Source: Vibrio sp. D404a (GTDB lineage: Bacteria > Pseudomonadota > Gammaproteobacteria > Enterobacterales > Vibrionaceae). From it: a DNA stretch of 56,799 bases. The DNA lies in the NCBI RefSeq assembly GCF_030248535.1, contig NZ_JAHGAJ010000021.1:1-56799 (forward strand), in the 5' to 3' direction. The translations under genes and the position numbers were made by a program. Of the stretch, positions 27,361 through 35,754 are shown in pieces (position 1 is the stretch's first letter; the number at the start of each line of letters is the position of its first letter). The notes under the pieces are model-generated. The model ran no database searches and had not been told where the DNA came from. It was given only the letters and a program-made list of their open reading frames with translations.

Positions 27361-28581
27361 ATGTTTTCAAATCTAAGCAAGAGTGTTCGCCAATACATGT
27401 TGGTGACTTTCAACTACTGGAATTTCACCATTACTGATGGTGCACTACGCATGCTGGTGGTGCTGTATTTCTACGACCTTGGCTACAGCTCGTTAGAGAT
27501 CGCCTCACTGTTCCTGTTCTATGAATTCTTTGGCGTGGTGACGAACCTAATCGGTGGTTGGTTGGGCGCGCGTCTGGGTCTCAATAAGACCATGAATATT
27601 GGCCTCGGGATGCAAGTCGTTGCCTTGGGCATGCTGGCACTGCCATCGGCGATGTTGACCATACCTTGGGTGATGGCAGCACAGGCGTTGTCAGGCATCG
27701 CTAAAGACCTTAATAAGATGAGTGCCAAGAGCTCAATTAAGACCTTAGTACCGGATGAGCAGCAGGGCGCACTTTATAAGTGGATTGCGATTCTGACGGG
27801 ATCTAAGAATGCGCTTAAGGGTGCTGGCTTCTTTATTGGTGGTTTGCTGCTCTCAACCATTGGCTTCCAATACGCAGTGCTTGCGATGGCGGCTGTGCTA
27901 ACACTGGTCTTCATCGGCAGTGTGGTGAGCTTAGAGGCGGACATGGGTAAGGCGAAAACCAAGCCTAAGTTTAAGCAGATCTTCTCTAAGTCTGAGTCTA
28001 TTAACATCCTATCAGCGGCACGTATGTTCCTGTTTGGCGCTCGTGACGTGTGGTTTGTGATTGCTCTGCCAATTTATCTGGGCAGCGTATTTGGCTGGGA
28101 TCACTCTTGGGTTGGTGGCTTCTTAGCGGCTTGGACCATTGCTTACGGCTTTGTACAAGGCATAGCACCTAAGATTACCGGTAAAGCGCAAGGTAAGGTG
28201 CCAGATGGACACGCAGCCCTATTGTGGGCGGGTGCATTGGCTATCGTGACGGCTTGTATCGCCTACGCGGTGCAAATCGGTTGGCAGCCTGAGCTGGTGA
28301 TTATCGTGGGCTTGATGGTGTTCGGTGCTATCTTCGCGGTCAACTCATCGCTTCACTCATACCTAATTGTGAGCTATGCCAAGGGCGATGGAGTATCGCT
28401 GGATGTGGGTTTCTACTACATGGCGAACGCGATGGGTCGTTTGATTGGTACCATCTTGTCTGGCTTGGTATTCCAGATGGCAGGCTTATCGGCTTGTTTA
28501 TGGGTATCGTTCGCGTTTTTAGCGTTAACGACGCTCATTTCACTGAAGCTACCTAAGGTACCTCAAACCAAGACGGCGTAG
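27361..28581 (+). CDS. arsJ: ArsJ major-facilitator exporter
   Basis: 406-residue MFS transporter with 10-12 membrane helices. The N-terminal part (TFNYWNFTITDGALRMLVVL) is typical of ArsJ. It was first described as exporter of 1-arseno-3-phosphoglycerate, which falls apart to arsenate outside; work on V. cholerae instead proposed export of free arsenate after the complex dissociates. No ArsC or ArsB gene is in the window, so arsenate is handled here without a visible reductase. Inner membrane; last gene of the ars operon. Confidence 0.92.
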   Translation: MFSNLSKSVRQYMLVTFNYWNFTITDGALRMLVVLYFYDLGYSSLEIASLFLFYEFFGVVTNLIGGWLGARLGLNKTMNIGLGMQVVALGMLALPSAMLTIPWVMAAQALSGIAKDLNKMSAKSSIKTLVPDEQQGALYKWIAILTGSKNALKGAGFFIGGLLLSTIGFQYAVLAMAAVLTLVFIGSVVSLEADMGKAKTKPKFKQIFSKSESINILSAARMFLFGARDVWFVIALPIYLGSVFGWDHSWVGGFLAAWTIAYGFVQGIAPKITGKAQGKVPDGHAALLWAGALAIVTACIAYAVQIGWQPELVIIVGLMVFGAIFAVNSSLHSYLIVSYAKGDGVSLDVGFYYMANAMGRLIGTILSGLVFQMAGLSACLWVSFAFLALTTLISLKLPKVPQTKTA

Positions 28582-28627
28582 TCTCTAAAGCGTGATCTGT
28601 TTCGTGAGCGCGACTTGCTTTAACAAT

Positions 28628-28662
28628 AAGCTGACTTGGTCACCATACCAGTCAGCTTTTTT
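28628..28662 (+). terminator. Terminator after arsJ
   Basis: AAGCTGACTTGGT / ACCAGTCAGCTT stem with one bulged T, then a run of T. Confidence 0.8.
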
Positions 28663-28703
28663 GTTGCTATAGTAGAATGATTGAATATTAATCAGGCATT
28701 TAC

Positions 28704-29717
28704 ATGAAGCAGCGAATTCTCTTCTTTGATTTAGCACGATGTGTCGCGGCCGTAGCGGTTATCGCGATTCATGTTTTGGCACCCTATCGTAACGAGCTAG
28801 GAACCATTCCCTTCGGTGAGTGGCTAACGGCGATAACGGTTAATGGCTTCAGCCGCTGGGCAGTGCCTGTCTTTATCTTGATAACCGGTGCCTTAATGCT
28901 CAGTGACCAGCGCCCGTTTGATGCCAAGTATTATCTTAGAAGACGCTTAGGTAAGGTACTGATACCGTTTCTCGTCTGGTCGCTGTTTTATACCTATTTC
29001 TCTGGTTGGTCGGCGTCGGGTTTTGATGCCGAAGTTAGCTGGGAAGTGTTGAGCAACAGCTATCATCACTATACCTACTATCACCTTGGGTTCTTTTATT
29101 ACTTTATTCCTCTCTACTTTGTGATCCCATTTTTGCAGATTGGGGTGCGCAAGTATGGTGATCCGTTCATCTATAGCTTTACCGCGGTCTGGTTGTTCAC
29201 CACATTACTGTTCTTGTTCAAAATTGATGGCCCTTGGAGTCATGAGCTGTGGCTTTACACCGGTTACTTGCCACTCGGCTACATCTTGTATAAGAAGCTT
29301 CCGCTGACGGCACCAGTGGTTACAGGGACTACGATATTGGGTGCCTTGGCTTTGTTTGCCACAGTTTATATGGTGGTCGATGCGAGCCTCGCGGCAGAGA
29401 AGTATACAGTAGGCCGCTGGCTGTCTTACAAAACACTCAATACAGTATTGGCTGCAAGTATGGTGTTTATGTTGTGTCGTTACTTTGGTGAAGGGTTATC
29501 TGAAAAGTCGAATAAAGTAGTGGGCTTTATTAGTAAGCACAGTTTAGGTATTTATCTGCTGCACCCTATTTTCTTATGGCCAATGAAAGAGTTTGGTTGG
29601 TATCAAGGACACCCTGCGTGGGTGATTCCGCTGTGGGTTGTGATCAGCGGTGCGGGTGCATTGTGGATGAGTTGGCTGATGGCAAAATCACAGAAAACAA
29701 GCTGGCTGCTGCCGTAA
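28704..29717 (+). CDS. Acyltransferase-3 family membrane protein (WecH-like)
   Basis: 337-residue integral membrane acyltransferase, about ten helices. The N-terminal FFDLARCVAAVAVIAIHVL holds the conserved histidine of helix 1, and RRRLGKVLIPFLVWSLFY is the family's second signature. Such proteins acetylate or succinylate sugars of surface glycans; WecH acts on enterobacterial common antigen. No glycan genes lie nearby, so the acceptor cannot be guessed. Single gene with its own terminator upstream. Confidence 0.85.
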   Translation: MKQRILFFDLARCVAAVAVIAIHVLAPYRNELGTIPFGEWLTAITVNGFSRWAVPVFILITGALMLSDQRPFDAKYYLRRRLGKVLIPFLVWSLFYTYFSGWSASGFDAEVSWEVLSNSYHHYTYYHLGFFYYFIPLYFVIPFLQIGVRKYGDPFIYSFTAVWLFTTLLFLFKIDGPWSHELWLYTGYLPLGYILYKKLPLTAPVVTGTTILGALALFATVYMVVDASLAAEKYTVGRWLSYKTLNTVLAASMVFMLCRYFGEGLSEKSNKVVGFISKHSLGIYLLHPIFLWPMKEFGWYQGHPAWVIPLWVVISGAGALWMSWLMAKSQKTSWLLP

Positions 29718-29744
29718 GCGAAAGGAGGCAACAGCGAGAGGGAG

Positions 29745-30074
29745 CTAACGCTTGAGGGCAAAGTGCAAGAACTTGTCACCCTGATAAGTTAATGTGCCTT
29801 TGTCCCCAGGATTAAGAGCATGGAAGTAATGAATACCGACTTGGAACTCACGTTTTGGGCCAACCAGTCCGCGTTGAACGTAGATCCAATATTCTTGGTC
29901 TTCTTGCCCTGGCTCAGCATCCGGTAGGTCAATGGATTGTTTGTCGAGCACCGTGACATCCACTTTCTTCTCTGGCGCGTTCTCTCCTTGCATATGCTTT
30001 CGATAAAAGCTTACAAAAACCCAGCCTGCTAGGGCGACAAGTACAATAATCGCAAGAAAAAGTGAATTAGGCAT
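29745..30074 (-). CDS. DUF2500 (YhhM-like) membrane-anchored protein
   Basis: 109-residue protein: one N-terminal membrane helix (residues 5-22, LFLAIIVLVALAGWVF) and a small soluble domain with FQVGIHYFHALNPGDKGTLTYQGDKFL, characteristic of DUF2500. Function unknown. In E. coli yhhM (DUF2500) lies with yhhL and yhhN beside rsmD; here the yhhM, yhhN and yhhL homologues are all within 4 kb of rsmD but are interleaved with other genes. Confidence 0.85.
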   Translation of the reverse strand: MPNSLFLAIIVLVALAGWVFVSFYRKHMQGENAPEKKVDVTVLDKQSIDLPDAEPGQEDQEYWIYVQRGLVGPKREFQVGIHYFHALNPGDKGTLTYQGDKFLHFALKR

Positions 30075-30206
30075 ACAACCTCCATATAGTCCTGGAGGCT
30101 ATTCTAGTCGGTTGGCTACATGGGATATGTGTTTAAAGCCGCTATTCGTGAATTGATGTAAGTTGAGCGAGTTATTTTTCGGCTGATATCACATTTCATT
30201 GCCAAT

Positions 30207-30215
30207 TGTGGATAA
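30207..30215 (-). other. Perfect DnaA box
   Basis: TGTGGATAA, the complement of the high-affinity DnaA box TTATCCACA, in the intergenic region upstream of the next gene. A single box may be chance; see the cluster at 38480-38741. Confidence 0.45.
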
Positions 30216-30318
30216 CACGTTGTTATTTATTGTCTCTTTCTCACGTAAATCGTGATCAATTTGTATCAGAATAGGGTAATGCTCGACTAAAATTAGAGTG
30301 TGGAGTGGGAGGGTCAAT

Positions 30319-30693
30319 ATGACGGACATTGAAAAAGTAGTCACAAGGACTCGTAATATAGAAAAGTTATTGCGGCTTCAGTATCACGCTGAGGGAGAAG
30401 GGCTGCACGAACTGGTCACGAGTTGTGAAGAGAGATTGCCACACGATATGGTGGTAAAACTACGCTACATCGCCACTTGCCGAAACAAGGTGGTGAATGA
30501 TCATGATGCGCAATTAGAGGATCATCACCAGTTCATCATGATGTGTAATGATTGTGAGAAAGAGCTGACCCCAAGAAGTGGGCGCTTTATTTGGCGAGTC
30601 GCCATTCTCTTAATGATGGTAATGACGCTGGCGGCTGCTGGTTTCTATTATGCCAATTGGGATGTACTGACGTTACATCTATTCTCAAAGTAA
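30319..30693 (+). CDS. Hypothetical protein with C-terminal membrane anchor
   Basis: 124 residues. The first 95 are soluble and helical, rich in histidine, glutamate and charged residues (MTDIEKVVTRTRNIEKLLRL, CEERLPHDMVVKLRYIATCRNKVVNDHD); this middle part looks like a DUF4145-type region. One membrane helix follows at about 98-115 (VAILLMMVMTLAAAGFYY), so it is probably a tail-anchored inner-membrane protein. Function unknown. The ATG at 30319 has GGGAGGG well placed; an earlier in-frame start at 30298 lacks one. A palindromic terminator follows. Confidence 0.7.
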   Translation: MTDIEKVVTRTRNIEKLLRLQYHAEGEGLHELVTSCEERLPHDMVVKLRYIATCRNKVVNDHDAQLEDHHQFIMMCNDCEKELTPRSGRFIWRVAILLMMVMTLAAAGFYYANWDVLTLHLFSK

Positions 30694-30704
30694 CAGATTT
30701 AGAT

Positions 30705-30740
30705 AAAAGAAAAGGGACGCCATGGCGTCCCTTTTCTTTT
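30705..30740. terminator. Perfect 36-base palindromic bidirectional terminator
   Basis: Two perfectly complementary 18-base halves, AAAAGAAAAGGGACGCCA and its complement, giving a strong stem with U runs on both strands. It ends the gene at 30319-30693 and, on the minus strand, the small gene at 30753-30833. Confidence 0.85.
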
Positions 30741-30752
30741 TTGGGTACTTGA

Positions 30753-30833
30753 TTAGTACATCATCGGTAGTGTCATAAGACCAACAACTACCGCGATCAT
30801 TACAAGTCCTTGTTTTTGCGAAGATGAAATCAT
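30753..30833 (-). CDS. 26-aa predicted membrane peptide
   Basis: A 26-residue frame starting MISSSQKQGLVMIAVVVGLM and ending in Met-Tyr. Residues 10-25 form one hydrophobic helix, preceded by a polar, lysine-containing start, so it should sit in the inner membrane with N-terminus in the cytoplasm. Support for a real gene: AGGAG at ideal distance (7 nt) before ATG, a plausible promoter 35 nt upstream, and the palindromic terminator right after the stop, making a compact transcription unit. It is too short for standard annotation. I do not recognise it; small regulatory membrane proteins and type I toxins have this shape. Confidence 0.65.
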   Translation of the reverse strand: MISSSQKQGLVMIAVVVGLMTLPMMY

Positions 30834-30874
30834 AACACTACTCCTAAATTTGGTTAACTATCGCTATGTGATTA

Positions 30875-30904
30875 AGAATAGCACTACTTTTGGCTTTAGA
30901 TCAA
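30875..30904 (-). promoter_or_regulatory. Putative promoter of the 26-aa gene
   Basis: On the minus strand: TTGATC, 18-bp spacer, TATTCT preceded by TGC (extended -10). Transcription would start near 30868, about 35 nt before the ATG. Confidence 0.5.
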
Positions 30905-31622
30905 GAATTACTTTCGAAAGCTCTAAAAAAGCAAGAAAACTAACTTATATGTGCTCTCAATAGCGAAGTTTACTGTGTTTTTTATGTTGGTTTTAATTTG
31001 TTCGTTGTGGTTTTTGTTTGTCCTTTTTGGTTTTAACTTGTTGTTTTTATGGATTTAATTAATGTAACTATAGTTGTTAAAACTTGTTAAAGTGTATTAA
31101 TGGTTACTGGTGGTCTCTGCTGTTTTCCAGTCGTTATTATGGTGGGTATTTTGGTTATTTATCTCTTTATGTTGTCCGTGATAGCTACCGATAAGGGGGT
31201 ATCTCATATTAAAATGAGAAAATGTCACTATTTTGGATAGAAATGATTTTGTGAGATTTTTTAAGGCTACAAAGTTTGAGTTTTATCATTTAAGTATTTG
31301 TATTTAAAGCGATTGGTGTTTTTGTAATTGCTTTTTCTTATCCGGATTAAACGGTTTTTGGCTCCATAATTGAAGTTGTTGTTTGATAAAAATCGACTTA
31401 GGGTGGCTAGGTAGGATCAGAGGCTCGTTTTTAGAGATGTTTAGGATAGTAGGCCGCGAATTGGCGCGTAGGCACCACGTTCTAAGACATTTTGGTGCAA
31501 GTTAAGACGTGATCACATTTTTAGTGGAAGCGTAAGCAAGATCCAATTTTGAGGGGCTAGCGCTTTACATCACTATTGAGGTGCCTAGACTGGCGACGAT
31601 TTGAGGTAATAGGGTATATGTT
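30905..31622. other. Long AT-rich, strand-biased noncoding region
   Basis: No open frame of note on either strand. Bases 30961-31080 are by my count about 57% T and 6% C on the plus strand. Direct repeat TTGGTTTTAATTTGTT at 30987-31002 recurs with one change at 31027-31042, 40 bases on. A small hairpin TCTCAT...ATGAGA lies near 31200. No tRNA, riboswitch or known small RNA was recognised. It contains the upstream region of the YhhN-family gene. Confidence 0.5.
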
Positions 31623-32243
31623 ATGTGGAGTTGGTTAGCGGTTTCGTTATCTGGTATCGGAGCGATAGCAGGAGCCAAGCATGGGCATGTTACTCAAACC
31701 TTAATGTACAAAGTATTCACTTTTGTACTCTTAGCCGTTATTGCATTAAGTCAGCCAGAGATTGCAGTGTACAGCTACTGGATTGTGGCTGGGTTGGTTG
31801 TGTCTGCTTTGGCTGATGTCCTACATACGCTATCGAATAAAAAGCCACTGCACTTTGTCTGTTTTCTTGTTGCTCAGCTCTGCTATAGCAAAGCATTTTG
31901 GCTACAGTTGTCGGGTGAAGTGGTGTGGTGGTTGTTTGCCTTACTGCTAGCCGCGTGTGTCGTTGCCTTTTTCTTACTCTTACCACGCCTTGATAAGCTG
32001 GTGTTTCCGGTAGTAATCATGGGGATTGTCTTAATTCAACTGGCGTGGGCGTCTGGTGAGGTTTGGTTACTCGACCCTCAACTTCCTCATGGTGTCGGTT
32101 TCCTTGGTTGCTGTGTGCTATTACTTTCTGCTTTGGCTTACGCCCTGAACTACTATCGAAGCCCGATTCGAGGTGCTTATGTGTGGGTGACAGGCAGTTA
32201 TTTCTTGGCCCATGCACTGATTGTGGCATCACTAACCCTTTAG
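31623..32243 (+). CDS. YhhN/TMEM86 family lysoplasmalogenase-like protein
   Basis: 206-residue integral membrane protein with about seven or eight helices. Matches the YhhN/TMEM86 family (SALADVLHTL with the acidic residue of the active-site region, VWVTGSYFLAHALIV at the end). Eukaryotic TMEM86 hydrolyses the vinyl-ether bond of lysoplasmalogens; the substrate in Vibrio, which lacks obvious plasmalogens, is uncertain. The open region of over 700 bases before it suggests its own regulation. Confidence 0.8.
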   Translation: MWSWLAVSLSGIGAIAGAKHGHVTQTLMYKVFTFVLLAVIALSQPEIAVYSYWIVAGLVVSALADVLHTLSNKKPLHFVCFLVAQLCYSKAFWLQLSGEVVWWLFALLLAACVVAFFLLLPRLDKLVFPVVIMGIVLIQLAWASGEVWLLDPQLPHGVGFLGCCVLLLSALAYALNYYRSPIRGAYVWVTGSYFLAHALIVASLTL

Positions 32244-32333
32244 GTTATATCTAAGCTGAGGCTGCGTTATATCAAAGTGCGCTAACAGCAATCCGTTATG
32301 CTTGGCGAGATATGACAGACAGAGGAACCTCTA

Positions 32334-32570
32334 ATGACAACTGAAATTCATGCTCACAACGTATTGAACCTACTTAACGAACAAGCTTTGACGCGAGAAG
32401 AGTTAGCAGAAAAGCTAGAACAAGAATATGGCTCAGAAGCCCGTTTCCATACTTGTAAGCTAAGTGGCTTAGACCTAGATGCATTGCTGACGTTCTTTGT
32501 GAAAATGGAGAAGGTGGTGCTAGAGGGTGATAAGCTGAGAACCAATATGGCACGAGTATGTAGCCATTAA
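32334..32570 (+). CDS. YecH family metal-binding protein
   Basis: 78-residue YecH/DUF2492 protein: TTEIHAHNVLNLL at the start, ARFHTCKLSGLDLDALL in the middle and a C-terminal RVCSH. The histidines (H6, H8, and FHTC) with the cysteines would make a metal site. Function unknown. ATG at 32334 after GAGGAACCTCTA. Confidence 0.85.
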   Translation: MTTEIHAHNVLNLLNEQALTREELAEKLEQEYGSEARFHTCKLSGLDLDALLTFFVKMEKVVLEGDKLRTNMARVCSH

Positions 32571-32703
32571 TTCGATTGTTTTGGGAGGTGGATTGCTGCT
32601 TCCCTTTAAATCAAACATTTAACACATAATCCTCCCCACTAGGTTCGAAAAGCCGGATTGAGGCTGCTATACTCCGCGCACCTTCGCTTTTCAGGACTTA
32701 CTC

Positions 32704-33291
32704 ATGGAAATCCTATCTGCAGCTACCATGCTGTTTCTTATTATGGACCCGTTAGGCAATTTGCCGATCGTGCTCTCCATACTTAAACATATCGATCCAA
32801 AGCGACGCCGAATTGTTTTGATTCGTGAGCTTATGTTCGCGTTGATTATCCTTTTATTGTTCTTGTTTGCCGGTCAGAGCATTCTGAACTTTTTGCACGT
32901 TCAGCCAGAAACCTTGAGTATTTCAGGCGGTATTATCCTGTTTATCATCGCGATTAAGATGATTTTCCCAAGTGCTGGGAGTATCACTGGATTAGCGGCG
33001 GGTGAAGAGCCATTTATTGTACCTATGGCGATCCCTATGATTGCGGGGCCATCGGTGATTGCAGCCTTGATTCTGTTATCGACTCAGCATCCGGGTAATA
33101 TGTTGGAGCTATCTGCGGCAGTCTTACTGGCTTGGGGCGCAACCTTCTTTATCTTGATGTTTAATGGTTTCTTCCTGCGTATCCTCGGAGAGCGAGGCCT
33201 TAAGGCGGTAGAGCGATTGATGGGTCTATTGCTTATTATGATATCAACGCAGATGTTCCTCGATGGTATCAAAGCTTACATGCTCTCTTAG
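32704..33291 (+). CDS. MarC family membrane protein (YhgN-like)
   Basis: 195-residue MarC/NAAT family inner-membrane protein with six helices. LIMDPLGNLPIVLSIL at the start and VPMAIPMIAGPSVIAAL are the two halves of the family repeat, each with the conserved P-x-G pattern. Closest to YhgN. Called a neutral amino-acid transporter family after one archaeal member; transport in bacteria is unproven. Terminator downstream shared with the yhhL-like gene. Confidence 0.88.
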   Translation: MEILSAATMLFLIMDPLGNLPIVLSILKHIDPKRRRIVLIRELMFALIILLLFLFAGQSILNFLHVQPETLSISGGIILFIIAIKMIFPSAGSITGLAAGEEPFIVPMAIPMIAGPSVIAALILLSTQHPGNMLELSAAVLLAWGATFFILMFNGFFLRILGERGLKAVERLMGLLLIMISTQMFLDGIKAYMLS

Positions 33292-33316
33292 AGTCCGTAT
33301 GCTGACAAACAACATT

Positions 33317-33347
33317 AAAAAAGCCGCTCAAATGAGCGGCTTTTTTT
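33317..33347. terminator. Bidirectional terminator marC / yhhL
   Basis: AAAAAAGCCGCTC-AAAT-GAGCGGCTTTTTTT: seven GC-rich pairs flanked by A and T runs. The stop codon of the minus-strand gene overlaps the T run. Confidence 0.9.
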
Positions 33348-33612
33348 ACATCATGTATTTGCGTCGGATATCGAGCAGAGCAAAGATACCGAAGATTAGA
33401 ATTGACCACTTCTCCCAGCGCGTCATTGAAATCTTATCGCCAAATGCACCAATGAAGATCAGCATTTGTAGACCGTGCATGAAGAACAAGAATGCCGTCA
33501 TGATATACAGGGCAATGGCTGCGTTTCCTGGGAATGGATGGAAAATATTTACGATGAGAACAAACCAAACGAAAGCAATAGCCGCTTTGGCTACGGGAAT
33601 CAGTACATTCAT
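33346..33612 (-). CDS. DUF1145 (YhhL-like) membrane protein
   Basis: 88-residue membrane protein with three helices (about 8-25, 32-58, 68-82). NIFHPFPGNAAIALY and the ending FALLDIRRKYMM are typical of DUF1145/YhhL. Function unknown. It begins 10 nt downstream of the rsmD stop and is probably co-transcribed, as in E. coli. Confidence 0.88.
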   Translation of the reverse strand: MNVLIPVAKAAIAFVWFVLIVNIFHPFPGNAAIALYIMTAFLFFMHGLQMLIFIGAFGDKISMTRWEKWSILIFGIFALLDIRRKYMM

Positions 33613-33622
33613 TATTTAAATC

Positions 33623-34225
33623 CTATTCTGCATTGGTTCTATGGAAAAGGCGGTAACTGGACTGCCCAGTCGTTTTATCACGGTAGAGCTCCCAGTTCTC
33701 AGGCATACCTTCCAGCTTGAGCTCTTTTTCTGTCTCGATGTACACCACCGCATCTTCAGCCAGCCAACCGTTAGATTCCAACAGGCTTACTGTTTCCGCG
33801 AGCAGCCCTTTACGGAAAGGCGGATCTAAGAAAACCACATCGTAAGGTGTCCCCGGCTTGCTCAGGTAAGAAATGGCATCGGTGTTCTCTACCTTGATGT
33901 TATCGGCCTTGAGCTCTTTGGCATTATCAGATAGCTGTTTTGCCGCTTTTTGGTTCATCTCAAGTAGCGTCACCATTTTTGCTTGGCGAGACGCTGCTTC
34001 AAAACCGAGTCCACCGGAACCTGCAAAAACATCCAGACACGTCGCATTTGGGATATCTTGAGCAACCCAGTTAAAGAGCGTTTCTTTAACTCGGTCAATG
34101 GTCGGGCGTAAACCTTCTAAGTCGTGCACTGGGAGTTTTCGACCTCTCCATGAGCCACTGATGATTCGAACAAAGCCTCCAGATGGCTTTTTTTGTGATG
34201 TGTTTTGCTGGCGACGTCTTACCAT
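33623..34225 (-). CDS. rsmD: 16S rRNA m2G966 methyltransferase
   Basis: 200-residue RsmD: SAM-dependent N2-methylation of G966 of 16S rRNA in the 30S subunit. VRIISGSWRGRKLPV, LRPTIDRVKETLFNW, SAM-binding DVFAGSGGLGFEAASR and catalytic VFLDPPF are visible. The ATG at 34225 was chosen because conserved sequence starts shortly after; a longer in-frame start at 34309 would run into the region upstream of ftsY. Divergent from ftsY, as in E. coli. Confidence 0.95.
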   Translation of the reverse strand: MVRRRQQNTSQKKPSGGFVRIISGSWRGRKLPVHDLEGLRPTIDRVKETLFNWVAQDIPNATCLDVFAGSGGLGFEAASRQAKMVTLLEMNQKAAKQLSDNAKELKADNIKVENTDAISYLSKPGTPYDVVFLDPPFRKGLLAETVSLLESNGWLAEDAVVYIETEKELKLEGMPENWELYRDKTTGQSSYRLFHRTNAE

Positions 34226-34232
34226 AGATTTT

Positions 34233-34260
34233 TTGACCGCTAATAAAGTGATACTATATC
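34233..34260 (+). promoter_or_regulatory. Putative promoter upstream of ftsY
   Basis: TTGACC, 16-bp spacer, TATATC. Transcription would start near 34267, 190 nt before ftsY and just before a hairpin with T run. Confidence 0.5.
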
Positions 34261-34301
34261 GAGCCCAATTTAATTTGGTTCGAGTATTAAATAAATTTTG
34301 C

Positions 34302-34359
34302 AATGACAAAGTGTATCAAGCAAACAGCAAGCATATCACTGCTTTGTCATTTTTCTTTA
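34302..34359 (+). terminator. Hairpin with T run in the ftsY leader
   Basis: Ten-bp perfect stem AATGACAAAG / CTTTGTCATT with a 30-base loop, then TTTTTCTTT. It lies about 100 nt before ftsY and no gene ends there, so it is either the end of a short RNA of roughly 90 nt started at the promoter at 34233 or an attenuator of ftsY. Confidence 0.5.
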
Positions 34360-34456
34360 CTATTCGTGTCTACAAGTTTGTATTGTAGAACAATAGCAAA
34401 GAGTCGACGTGCATTAAGTCAATACAGTTAATTAGTAGATCTAGGAAATTCCTCTG

Positions 34457-35677
34457 ATGGCGGAAAAAAAGAAGCGCGGATTATTATCGTGGCTTGGCTT
34501 TGGTGAAGAAGAACAGAGCCCACAAACGCAGACTGACTCTAAAGTAGAGCAGCAAACGGAAGAGCAGCCTCAAGCTGAGGTTGAGCAACCGGTAGAAAAG
34601 GAAGTACCTGCGCAAGAAGCGGAGTTACAAGAAGAGCTTGAACAGCCAAGCGCTGAGGTTCAACCTGAACAAGCAGAAGCAGAAGCAGAAGCAGAAGCAG
34701 AGCTTGAAGTGGTTGCAGAAGAGCCACAAGTTGAAGAAGTTCAAGAGAAACCGACAGAGAGCTTCTTTGCTCGCTTAAAGCGTAGCCTGAGCCGTACTAA
34801 AGCGAACATAGGCGCGGGCTTCTTTGGTCTGTTTAAAGGCAAGCAGATTGATGAAGATTTGTTTGAAGAGCTTGAAGAACAACTGTTGATTGCTGACGTG
34901 GGCATGAACACCACGGTTAAAATTATTGATAACCTTACAGAAAAAGCCTCTCGCAATGACCTGAAAGATGGCGAAGCCCTGTATGGTCTATTGAAAGAAG
35001 AGATGGCAGACATCCTTAGCCAAGTGGAGCAGCCGCTAGAGGTTGATACCTCGAAAACGCCTTACGTTATCCTAATGGTGGGTGTAAACGGTGTGGGTAA
35101 AACAACCACAATCGGTAAGCTGGCGAAACAGTTCCAGAATGAAGGCAAGAAAGTGATGCTAGCGGCAGGTGATACCTTCCGTGCCGCAGCTGTTGAGCAG
35201 CTTCAAGTATGGGGTAAGCGCAACGACGTGCCTGTTATTGCCCAGCACACTGGCGCGGACAGTGCTTCTGTTATCTATGATGCGATTGAAGCAGCGAAAG
35301 CGCGTGGCGTTGATGTGGTTATCGCAGATACAGCGGGTCGTCTACAGAACAAGAGCAACCTGATGGAAGAGCTGCGTAAGATCGTTCGCGTAATGAAGAA
35401 GATTGATGACTCTGCGCCGCACGAAATCATGCTAACGTTAGATGCAGGTACTGGTCAGAACGCGATCAGCCAAGCCAAGCTATTTAGCGAAGTGGCACCG
35501 GTAACAGGTATTACGCTGACTAAGCTGGATGGTACCGCGAAGGGCGGTGTGATCTTCTCGATTGCGGATCAGTTCCAGATTCCAATTCGCTTTATTGGTG
35601 TGGGTGAAGGCATTGATGATCTGCGTCCATTCGAGTCAAAAGACTTTATTGAAGCACTGTTTAGCCGCGAAGAGTAA
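34457..35677 (+). CDS. ftsY: FtsY, signal recognition particle receptor
   Basis: 406-residue SRP receptor GTPase that docks Ffh-ribosome complexes at the inner membrane for co-translational insertion. Residues 1-105 are the acidic A domain, with a run of EA dipeptides around 75-90 (a GAAGCA DNA repeat near 34675) that may vary in length. The NG domain follows: P-loop GVNGVGKTTTIGK near 209, DTFRAAAVEQL, DTAGR and TKLDGTAKGG. First gene of ftsY-ftsE-ftsX-rpoH, the usual order. Confidence 0.97.
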   Translation: MAEKKKRGLLSWLGFGEEEQSPQTQTDSKVEQQTEEQPQAEVEQPVEKEVPAQEAELQEELEQPSAEVQPEQAEAEAEAEAELEVVAEEPQVEEVQEKPTESFFARLKRSLSRTKANIGAGFFGLFKGKQIDEDLFEELEEQLLIADVGMNTTVKIIDNLTEKASRNDLKDGEALYGLLKEEMADILSQVEQPLEVDTSKTPYVILMVGVNGVGKTTTIGKLAKQFQNEGKKVMLAAGDTFRAAAVEQLQVWGKRNDVPVIAQHTGADSASVIYDAIEAAKARGVDVVIADTAGRLQNKSNLMEELRKIVRVMKKIDDSAPHEIMLTLDAGTGQNAISQAKLFSEVAPVTGITLTKLDGTAKGGVIFSIADQFQIPIRFIGVGEGIDDLRPFESKDFIEALFSREE

Positions 35678-35754
35678 TTTGGGTGGCAATTTGGTTTGTG
35701 TTTAACCTGCTACCTTTTTAAATTTGATAAGAGTGATCGTAAGAGGAATTTTCG

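Noticed and set aside
31509..31525. GTGATCACATTTTT as a CRP site before the YhhN gene
   Set aside because: The right half fits but the left half does not; one half alone is weak.
33263..33619. 118-codon plus-strand frame after marC
   Set aside because: Antisense to the yhhL-like gene and runs through the terminator hairpin.
34539..34727. Minus-strand frame rich in leucine opposite ftsY
   Set aside because: It is the antisense of the Glu/Ala repeat in the FtsY A domain; leucine codons arise from that repeat.
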